12,208 nt of DNA from the NCBI GenBank assembly GCA_913031555.1, contig CAJWDO010000026.1, forward strand, positions 1 through 12,208, written 5' to 3'. Of the stretch, positions 7,014 to 12,208 are shown in pieces. Position numbers and translations under genes: made by a program. The stretch's first letter is position 1. Each line of letters begins with the position of its first letter. The stretch is from an uncultured Alphaproteobacteria bacterium. Lineage in GTDB: Bacteria; Pseudomonadota; Alphaproteobacteria; Puniceispirillales; Puniceispirillaceae. The notes under the pieces are model-generated. The model made no database searches and had not been told where the DNA came from. It was given only the letters and a program-made list of their open reading frames with translations.

Positions 7014-8201
7014 ATGAGTTCAAACAGCTATCAGGCCGGGCGCCATTTCCTGCAGATTCCCGGACCTACCAATGTACCTGACCGTATTCTGCGCGCCATG
7101 GATCATCCAACGATTGACCATCGCGGCCCGGCCTTCGCCGAGATTGGCAAGACATGCCTTGACGGCATGAAGACCGTCTTCAAGACGGATTCGGCGGTGA
7201 TCATCTATCCGGCGTCCGGCACCGGCGCCTGGGAAGCGGCGCTTGTCAACCTGATCAATGCGGGTGAGCGCGTGCTGATGGTCGAGACAGGCCATTTCGC
7301 GACACTGTGGAAAACAATGGCCGACCGTCTGGGGATCGAGACCGAGTTCCTGGAGACGGACTGGCGTCGCGGTGTTGACCCGCAGGCCATCGAGGACCGG
7401 CTTCGTGCTGACAGCGAAGGTCAAATTCGCGCCGTCTGTGTCGTCCATAACGAGACCTCGACAGGATCAACCTCGCGCATTGGCGAAGTGCGCGCGGCAA
7501 TAGATGCAGCCGGCCATGGCGCCCTGTTGATGGTGGACACGATTTCATCGCTTGCCTCGATCGATTATCAGCACGATGAATGGGGTGTAGATGTAACGGT
7601 GTCAGGTTCGCAGAAGGGGCTGATGCTGCCACCGGGCCTGTCATTCAACGCGATCTCCGAGCGCGCCATCAGCGAATCGAAAAGCAATGGACAGCAACGC
7701 TCATACTGGGACTGGCAGGAACAGCTCGCCGCCAACAAGGGCGGAGCTTTTCCCTACACACCGGCGACAAACCTCCTCTATGGGCTTGCCGAGGCCATCG
7801 ACATGCTTCACGAGGAAGGGTTGGACAACGTCTTCTCGCGTCATGACAGGCATGCCGAAGCAACCCGCCGTGCCGTTCAGGCCTGGGGGCTGGAGGTGCT
7901 GTGTCAGGAACCACGCGACTATTCAAGCTCGCTGACCGCCGTGATGTTGCCCGAAGGCCATGATGCTGACGCCTTCCGGGCGAAGGTGCTGGCGAATTTC
8001 GACATGTCGCTTGGCAACGGCCTGTCGCGGTTGGCCGGCCGGGTGTTCCGGATCGGTCATCTTGGGGATTTCAACGATCTGATGCTGACCGGAACGCTGA
8101 GCGGGGTCGAAATGGGACTTCGGGTGGCCGATATCCCCCACCAGTCCGGCGGCGTCCAGGCGGCGATACAATTCCTGTCTGAAAGTGCCACCGCGGCCTG
8201 A
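7014..8201 (+). CDS. Class V aminotransferase, serine/alanine-glyoxylate type
   Basis: The 395-residue PLP enzyme of the alanine/serine-glyoxylate aminotransferase family transfers an amino group to glyoxylate, making glycine (with serine as donor, hydroxypyruvate). Seen: the N-terminal QIPGPTNVPDRILRAM and DHRGP typical of SgaA-like enzymes, the GTGAWEAAL cofactor loop, HNETSTG, LLMVDTISSL with Asp175 for the pyridine nitrogen, the Schiff-base Lys201 in SGSQKGLMLPPG, and Arg346 in VFRIGHLGD for the substrate carboxylate. Full length for the family. The related aspartate-glyoxylate aminotransferase BhcA of the beta-hydroxyaspartate cycle has a similar layout, but no bhcB, bhcC or bhcD neighbours appear here, so serine or alanine is the likelier donor. 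ATG 7014 has only a weak Shine-Dalgarno. The crotonase gene follows after 22 bases, probably co-transcribed. Confidence 0.9.
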   Translation: MSSNSYQAGRHFLQIPGPTNVPDRILRAMDHPTIDHRGPAFAEIGKTCLDGMKTVFKTDSAVIIYPASGTGAWEAALVNLINAGERVLMVETGHFATLWKTMADRLGIETEFLETDWRRGVDPQAIEDRLRADSEGQIRAVCVVHNETSTGSTSRIGEVRAAIDAAGHGALLMVDTISSLASIDYQHDEWGVDVTVSGSQKGLMLPPGLSFNAISERAISESKSNGQQRSYWDWQEQLAANKGGAFPYTPATNLLYGLAEAIDMLHEEGLDNVFSRHDRHAEATRRAVQAWGLEVLCQEPRDYSSSLTAVMLPEGHDADAFRAKVLANFDMSLGNGLSRLAGRVFRIGHLGDFNDLMLTGTLSGVEMGLRVADIPHQSGGVQAAIQFLSESATAA

Positions 8202-8212
8202 CAGCCACGATC

Positions 8213-8218
8213 AGGAGA
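8213..8218 (+). promoter_or_regulatory. Shine-Dalgarno fixing the crotonase start
   Basis: AGGAGA lies 5 bases before ATG 8224 and settles the start there; the same frame opens earlier with GTG 8185, which would overlap the aminotransferase gene and has no comparable site. Confidence 0.75.
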
Positions 8219-8223
8219 CAGCC

Positions 8224-9045
8224 ATGCGGGAAGACGCCATCACGGAAGACACCATCAGGGAAGATGGGGAACTTCTCTACAGCGTGACCGACGGGATTGG
8301 TCACATCATCATGAACAGGCCGCATCGGCGCAACGCGCTGACCTTCGGCATGTATGACCGGATCAAGGAGATCTGCACGATCGTTGGCACTGACGCCGAC
8401 CCGGATGATGTGCGGGTGCTGATTTTCTCCGGCGGTGGTGACGCCGCCTTTGCCGCCGGCACCGACATTTCGCAGTTCCGGACATTCACCGCACAGGATG
8501 CGATCAATTACGAACAGATGATCGATGGCACGCTGACCACAATAGAGGAATGCCGCGTGCCAACCATCGGCGCGCTGAACGGATTCTGCACCGGAGGCGG
8601 TGCGGCCATCGCGGCGACAATGGATATCCGGATCGGCAGCCGCGATCTGAAGGTCGGCGCGCCGATCGCCCGCACCCTTGGCAATTGTCTTGCCATTGGC
8701 AATCTGAGCCGGTTTGTCAGGCTCGTCGGTGAAGCAAGGGTCAAATATATGCTGCTGACTGCGCAACTGATCGACGCCGAGGAAGCCGCCTCGGCTGGCT
8801 TTATCTCGGAATGTCTTGCCGACCGCGACGAGATGCTGGCGCGTGCCGACGAGATGGCAAAGGGCATCACCGAACTGGCGCCGTTGACGCTTGATGCGAC
8901 GATGCGCGGCATGCGCCGGCTGCAAACCATGACGCCGCTTCCCGACGATCATGACCTTGTCGAGCAATGTTTCGGCAGCGCCGATTTCAAGGAAGGCGTT
9001 GCCGCCTTTTTCGACAAGCGCAAGCCCGACTGGAAGGGCGTCTGA
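8224..9045 (+). CDS. Crotonase (enoyl-CoA hydratase/isomerase) family protein, atypical active site
   Basis: The 273-residue product has the crotonase fold, which binds acyl-CoA thioesters and stabilises an enolate in an oxyanion hole. Seen: MNRPHRRNAL near the N terminus, AFAAGTDISQF (oxyanion-hole strand, about 75-85), NGFCTGGGAAIAATMDIRI (119-137) with the GGG oxyanion glycine, and KVGAPIARTLGNCLAIGNL (143-161). Aligned by eye to rat enoyl-CoA hydratase, catalytic Glu144 becomes Ala128 and Glu164 becomes Ile148, so ordinary hydration is unlikely; hydrolase, decarboxylase, lyase or isomerase chemistry is possible in this superfamily. APIARTLGNCL is, from memory, a recurring variant of bacterial enoyl-CoA hydratases, so the change is probably a subfamily trait rather than decay. 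It follows the aminotransferase gene by 22 bases. Specific substrate unknown. Confidence 0.85.
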   Translation: MREDAITEDTIREDGELLYSVTDGIGHIIMNRPHRRNALTFGMYDRIKEICTIVGTDADPDDVRVLIFSGGGDAAFAAGTDISQFRTFTAQDAINYEQMIDGTLTTIEECRVPTIGALNGFCTGGGAAIAATMDIRIGSRDLKVGAPIARTLGNCLAIGNLSRFVRLVGEARVKYMLLTAQLIDAEEAASAGFISECLADRDEMLARADEMAKGITELAPLTLDATMRGMRRLQTMTPLPDDHDLVEQCFGSADFKEGVAAFFDKRKPDWKGV

Positions 9046-9088
9046 TACCCCCTGTGCTGGCATCCGCCACTTTGCCTTTTCCATAATT

Positions 9089-9098
9089 TGGTATACCA
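9089..9098. promoter_or_regulatory. Candidate GntR/FCD operator TGGTATACCA
   Basis: TGGTATACCA is a perfect 10-bp palindrome and fits the T-G-G-T/A-C-C-A style of sites bound by FadR-subfamily GntR regulators. It lies 100 bases before the semialdehyde dehydrogenase start, directly after CATAAT (9082-9087), which could be a -10 box. A second, larger dyad surrounds it: ATTTGG (9086-9091) and CCAAAT (9104-9109). The GntR gene at 11560 in the same operon is the obvious candidate binder. I found no second copy in the window. Confidence 0.5.
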
Positions 9099-9186
9099 TG
9101 TTCCCAAATGAAGATTCGTGGGTTGATTTTCTTCAGTCGGTGATATTTTGCGCCGGTCACGCCAGAGGATCACGCCAAGGTTTCAC

Positions 9187-9192
9187 AGGAGA
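9187..9192 (+). promoter_or_regulatory. Shine-Dalgarno supporting a GTG start
   Basis: AGGAGA lies 5 bases upstream of GTG 9198 and supports this non-ATG start of the aldehyde dehydrogenase, whose family N terminus (FIGGQWV) begins a few residues later. Confidence 0.75.
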
Positions 9193-9197
9193 GATTC

Positions 9198-10622
9198 GTG
9201 GATTTCGCACATTTCATCGGCGGCCAGTGGGTTGCCGATTCAGACGTCACAACCAACCGCAATCCGGCCAATCAGGATGACATCATCGGCACCTATGCCC
9301 GCGGCGGCGCAGGTCGCGTCGATGAGGCCGTGGCAGCCGCGATGGCGGCGCTTGATGACTGGGCGCACGCAAGTCCACAGATTCGGCACGATGTTCTGGA
9401 GAAAGCCGGCGCGCTGATTGTCCAGCGCAAGGACGAACTTGGCAGATTGCTGGCGCGCGAGGAAGGCAAAACAATCGCCGAGGCGGTTGGCGAGACCGTC
9501 CGCGCCGCGCAGGTCTTTAAATTCTTCGCCGGCGAGGCGCTTCGCAACACCGGTGACGCGGTGGCGTCGGTGCGTCCGGGTGTCGAAGTGACAATCGAGC
9601 GCGAACCGGTTGGCGTCATCGGTCTGATCACGCCGTGGAATTTCCCGATCGCCATTCCGGCCTGGAAAATGGCGCCGGCGCTGGCCTTTGGCAACACCGT
9701 GGTGATGAAACCTGCCGAACTGACACCCGGCTGTGCCTGGGAACTGGCCAACATTCTTGAACAGGCTGGCTGTCCGGCAGGTGTGTTCAACCTTGTCATG
9801 GGCCCCGGATCGCAGGTTGGCGCACGCATTGTCGAGCATCCCGATATCGCCGCTGTCAGCTTTACAGGGTCCGTCGCGACAGGCCGCCGGGTGGCCGTCG
9901 ACTGCGCGGCGAACGGCAAGAAGGTGCAGCTTGAAATGGGCGGCAAGAACCCGATGGTTGTCGTCGATGATGCCGACCTTGATGTCGCCGTCGGCGCGGC
10001 GCTCAACGGCGCTTTCTTCTCGACCGGCCAGCGCTGCACAGCCTCTTCACGGCTGATCGTCACCAAGGGAGTCCATGATGCGTTTCTTGACAGGCTGACG
10101 GCCGCCGCCGCCGATCTTGTGGTCGGCGACCCCCTCGACGCGAAGACGCAGATTGGCCCAGTTGTTGACCAGTCACAGATGGATCAGAATATGCGTTATC
10201 TGACGCTTGCCTCCGAAGAAGGCTGTGATGTCCGCGGTGGCGGGCTTGGCAATGGCAACGGGTTTTTCATGCATCCGGCGATCTTTGCCGGCGCGACCAA
10301 CGCCATGCGGGTATCGCGCGAGGAAATCTTCGGCCCGATGGCCTCGATCATCAAGGTCGATGACTATGACGAGGCGCTGGCGGTTGCCAATGACACCGAA
10401 TTCGGCCTGTCCTCGGGAATCTGCACGACCTCTCTGAAGCTGGCATCGCATTTCCGGCGCCATGCCAAGGCCGGCATGGTGATGGTCAACCTGCCGACAG
10501 CCGGTGTCGACTATCATGTGCCGTTCGGTGGCCGAAAGGGGTCAAGCTATGGCCCGCGCGAGCAGGGAAGCTATGCCCGCGAGTTCTACACCACCGTCAA
10601 GACGAGCTATATAGCCCCCTGA
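9198..10622 (+). CDS. Alpha-ketoglutaric semialdehyde dehydrogenase (aldehyde dehydrogenase family)
   Basis: The 474-residue NAD(P)-dependent aldehyde dehydrogenase probably oxidises 2-oxoglutarate semialdehyde (2,5-dioxopentanoate) to 2-oxoglutarate. Seen: FIGGQWV at the N terminus; TPWNFPIAIPAWKMAPAL with Asn148; SFTGSVATGRR of the cofactor fold; general-base Glu246 in LEMGGKNP; nucleophile Cys280 in FFSTGQRCTASSR; EEIFGP; and the C-terminal VPFGGRKGSSYGPREQG. The segment PAELTPGCAW through STGQRCTASSR is very like KGSA dehydrogenases of sugar-acid and hydroxyproline catabolism. The assignment is strengthened by the next gene, 15 bases on, whose predicted product is exactly this aldehyde. 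The start is GTG with a strong Shine-Dalgarno. The frame would also give succinate-semialdehyde dehydrogenase-like chemistry; I think this less likely. Probable control through the palindrome at 9089-9098. Confidence 0.88.
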   Translation: MDFAHFIGGQWVADSDVTTNRNPANQDDIIGTYARGGAGRVDEAVAAAMAALDDWAHASPQIRHDVLEKAGALIVQRKDELGRLLAREEGKTIAEAVGETVRAAQVFKFFAGEALRNTGDAVASVRPGVEVTIEREPVGVIGLITPWNFPIAIPAWKMAPALAFGNTVVMKPAELTPGCAWELANILEQAGCPAGVFNLVMGPGSQVGARIVEHPDIAAVSFTGSVATGRRVAVDCAANGKKVQLEMGGKNPMVVVDDADLDVAVGAALNGAFFSTGQRCTASSRLIVTKGVHDAFLDRLTAAAADLVVGDPLDAKTQIGPVVDQSQMDQNMRYLTLASEEGCDVRGGGLGNGNGFFMHPAIFAGATNAMRVSREEIFGPMASIIKVDDYDEALAVANDTEFGLSSGICTTSLKLASHFRRHAKAGMVMVNLPTAGVDYHVPFGGRKGSSYGPREQGSYAREFYTTVKTSYIAP

Positions 10623-10627
10623 GGAGG
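10621..10627 (+). promoter_or_regulatory. Shine-Dalgarno overlapping the upstream stop codon
   Basis: GAGGAGG begins inside the TGA (10620-10622) of the dehydrogenase gene and lies 10 bases before ATG 10638, an arrangement suggesting coupled translation of the two pathway enzymes. Confidence 0.65.
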
Positions 10628-10637
10628 CACAGCCACC

Positions 10638-11555
10638 ATGACCACCCGTCCCTATAGCGGTATCTGGCCTGTTGCGCCGACACCCTTTACCGAAAATGGT
10701 GCCGTCGATGATGACGGCATGCGCCGGGTTCTGGACTGCATGATCGACCAGGGGTGCGATGGCATCTGCATCCTTGCCAATTTTTCCGAGCAGTTCCTGA
10801 TTTCCGATGCCGAGCGCGAGCATCTGACCAAGCTTTGCCTTGCCCATGTGGATGGCCGGGTGCCGGTCATCGTGACAATCAGCCATTTCGCCACCGATAT
10901 CGTGGTGGCGCGGGCACGGCAGGCAAAGCAGCTTGGCGCGGCGATTGTGATGATGATGGCCCCCTATCACGGCGCCCTGCTGAAGGGCAATGCACAGCAG
11001 ACCTTCGACCAGTTCAGGATGGTTGGCGATGTCGGCATCCCGATCATGATTCAGGACGCGCCCCTGTCGGGTGTCGATCTGCCGGTGCCGCTGCTTGTTC
11101 GGATGGCGCGCGAGATCGAGATGGTGAAGCTTTTCAAGATCGAATCGGCGGGTGTGGCGACGAAGATGCGGGCGCTGCTTGATACTGCCGGTGATGCCGT
11201 GGAAGGGCCATTCGATGGTGAGGAGGGGATCACCCTTCTTGCCGATCTTGATGCCGGCGCCACCGGGTCGATGACATCGGCACTGATCCCCGATCTGATC
11301 CGTCCTGTCATCACAGCGCACGCCGCCGGGGACCGCGACGCGGCGGTGGCGGGCTATACGGCCGTGCTGCCGGTGATCAATCACGAGAACCGCCAGTGCG
11401 GATTCCGCGCGGCAAAGGCGGCGATGGTCGAGGGCGGGGTTATCGGCTCGGATTTCTGTCGCCATCCGATTGACCCGCTGCCGGCACCGACACGGGCCGA
11501 GCTTCTGGGACTGATGCGTCCGTTGGATCCGATTGTGCTTCGTTGGGGCCGCTGA
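10638..11555 (+). CDS. L-2-keto-3-deoxyarabonate dehydratase (DHDPS/DapA family)
   Basis: The 305-residue class I aldolase-fold enzyme is predicted to dehydrate and deaminate-like rearrange L-2-keto-3-deoxyarabonate to 2-oxoglutarate semialdehyde (EC 4.2.1.43) through a lysine Schiff base. Seen: GIWPVAPTPFTE at the N terminus, DGICILANFSEQF, PIMIQDAPLSG, Schiff-base Lys167 in VKLFKIESAG, VEGPFDGEEGITLLADLDAG, INHENRQCGFRAAKA, EGGVIGSDFCRHP and the end LDPIVLRWG. These blocks match, from memory, the Azospirillum brasilense enzyme closely. Gln139-Asp-Ala-Pro replaces the YN.P motif of true dihydrodipicolinate synthase, so lysine biosynthesis is ruled out in my view. It lies between the semialdehyde dehydrogenase (15 bases upstream) and the GntR regulator (4 bases downstream). 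A keto-deoxy acid of another stereochemistry is possible. Confidence 0.88.
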   Translation: MTTRPYSGIWPVAPTPFTENGAVDDDGMRRVLDCMIDQGCDGICILANFSEQFLISDAEREHLTKLCLAHVDGRVPVIVTISHFATDIVVARARQAKQLGAAIVMMMAPYHGALLKGNAQQTFDQFRMVGDVGIPIMIQDAPLSGVDLPVPLLVRMAREIEMVKLFKIESAGVATKMRALLDTAGDAVEGPFDGEEGITLLADLDAGATGSMTSALIPDLIRPVITAHAAGDRDAAVAGYTAVLPVINHENRQCGFRAAKAAMVEGGVIGSDFCRHPIDPLPAPTRAELLGLMRPLDPIVLRWGR

Positions 11556-11559
11556 ACCG

Positions 11560-12208
11560 ATGGCCAAGCAGAATGCGCTGACATCCCTGCTCAATGAGGG
11601 CGAAATCAAGCCAAGCCAGCGCCGCTCGCTCAGCGAGGAAACCGCCGACAAGCTTCGTGAGCTGATCCTGTTGGAAAAGCTGCCGCCGGGCATGCACATT
11701 CCCGAGCGCGACCTTGCCGAGGTGCTTGGCATCAGCCGCACCCCGATGCGCGAGGCGTTGCGAATTCTCGAGAACGAAGGACTTGTCGATCACACGCCGA
11801 CGCGCCGTTCGCGCGTAGCCAACCCGTCGGCCGAGGAGCTGGCGCATAGCATGCAGGTGCTTGCCACATTGGAGGCGCTGGCGGGTGAACTTGCCTGCAT
11901 GAATGCCAGCGATTCGCAGATCACCGCCATCGCTGCCCTGAACCGGCAGATGGTCGAAAAGAGCGATGTCATGAATTCCATCGATTTCTTCAAGACCGAT
12001 ATGGAATTCCACACCGGCATTGTCGCCGCCAGCGGCAATACGGCGTTGATCGACACACATGCCAAATATAACGCCAGGCTGTGGCGTGCCAGGTTCCTAT
12101 CATCGCGCCGTAAGCTTGGCCGAGCGACGACCTTGCAACAGCATCAGGATATCACCGCCGCGCTGCAGGACCGAAATGTGTCTGGTGCCGCCCACACCAT
12201 GCGCAAGC
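11560..12208 (+). CDS. GntR-family transcriptional regulator, FCD domain (partial, runs off the window)
   Basis: The frame from ATG 11560 is open to the last base, giving 216 residues without a stop; only a small C-terminal piece should be missing. Residues about 22-85 form the GntR winged helix-turn-helix: LSEETADKLRELIL, PPGMHIPERDLAEVLGISRT and PMREALRILENEGLV. Residues about 90-216 are an FCD effector domain, with likely metal ligands in DMEFH (Asp and His) and later His residues in QQHQDI and AAHTM. Such regulators usually repress a neighbouring catabolic operon until a small organic acid binds; here a sugar acid or keto-deoxy acid is the natural guess. The start follows the dehydratase stop by 4 bases without a clear Shine-Dalgarno, implying translational coupling. 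It probably binds the palindrome at 9089-9098 and so controls its own operon. Confidence 0.9.
   Translation, partial: MAKQNALTSLLNEGEIKPSQRRSLSEETADKLRELILLEKLPPGMHIPERDLAEVLGISRTPMREALRILENEGLVDHTPTRRSRVANPSAEELAHSMQVLATLEALAGELACMNASDSQITAIAALNRQMVEKSDVMNSIDFFKTDMEFHTGIVAASGNTALIDTHAKYNARLWRARFLSSRRKLGRATTLQQHQDITAALQDRNVSGAAHTMRK

Noticed and set aside
7014..8201. BhcA, aspartate-glyoxylate aminotransferase of the beta-hydroxyaspartate cycle
   Set aside because: The family is close, but the dehydratase, aldolase and iminosuccinate reductase genes that accompany bhcA are not adjacent; serine/alanine-glyoxylate type is the safer call.
8071..9099. 342-residue open frame on the minus strand opposite the crotonase gene
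   Set aside because: No motif or domain is seen, and the plus strand encodes a full crotonase with a good Shine-Dalgarno.
10638..11555. dapA, 4-hydroxy-tetrahydrodipicolinate synthase
   Set aside because: The YN.P tyrosine motif is replaced by QDAP, and the neighbours belong to sugar-acid catabolism.
10542..11741. 399-residue open frame on the minus strand opposite the dehydratase gene
   Set aside because: It spans three plus-strand genes, including the dehydratase with its Schiff-base lysine; composition is that of a shadow frame.
1..12208. Mobile elements, CRISPR arrays, tRNA or rRNA genes, toxin-antitoxin or phage-defence genes
   Set aside because: Reading both strands I found no transposase, spaced direct repeats, tRNA-like fold or defence-type domain; the content is metabolic genes with one regulator.

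Overview
The window reads as a chromosomal segment of a GC-rich alphaproteobacterium, judged from the style of its proteins, high-GC codon use and the serine-glyoxylate aminotransferase, YdiJ-like and keto-deoxy-sugar-acid genes. The species cannot be named from this sequence. I see no phage, transposon, CRISPR, tRNA or rRNA. Almost all of the DNA is coding, in short tight operons, with one AT-rich gap at about 3609-3897.

Layout. (1) 1-503: C-terminal end of the glycine cleavage P-protein (gcvP), closed by a clear intrinsic terminator at 535-558. (2) 617-3007: a two-gene plus-strand unit, a gamma-glutamyltransferase-fold (Ntn-hydrolase) enzyme with a non-canonical substrate pocket, then a 258-residue Fe(II)/2-oxoglutarate oxygenase that looks like the BesD/HalD amino-acid halogenase/hydroxylase group but keeps the hydroxylase Asp. 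(3) 3000-3608, minus: a predicted lipoprotein whose 3' end overlaps the oxygenase tail to tail. (4) 3898-6870, minus: a large YdiJ-like FAD plus Fe-S dehydrogenase. (5) 7014-9045, plus, divergent from it: a serine/alanine-glyoxylate-type aminotransferase and a crotonase-fold protein lacking both classical hydratase glutamates. (6) 9198 to the end, plus: alpha-ketoglutaric semialdehyde dehydrogenase, L-2-keto-3-deoxyarabonate dehydratase and a GntR/FCD regulator that runs off the window. A perfect TGGTATACCA palindrome lies in front of this operon and is the best candidate operator.

How they fit. The last operon is the lower half of a non-phosphorylative pentose (L-arabonate-type) route: 2-keto-3-deoxypentonate to 2-oxoglutarate semialdehyde to 2-oxoglutarate, with its own likely regulator. 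The upper steps (dehydrogenase, lactonase, sugar-acid dehydratase, transporter) are not in the window. The aminotransferase and P-protein are both part of glyoxylate/glycine/serine chemistry, and the large dehydrogenase probably oxidises a D-2-hydroxy acid, but no sequence evidence ties them into one pathway. The most intriguing unit is the hydrolase-oxygenase pair at 617-3007: an apparently cytoplasmic Ntn-amidase beside a free-amino-acid-type oxygenase suggests tailoring of an amino acid or amide. Its substrate cannot be read from the sequence.
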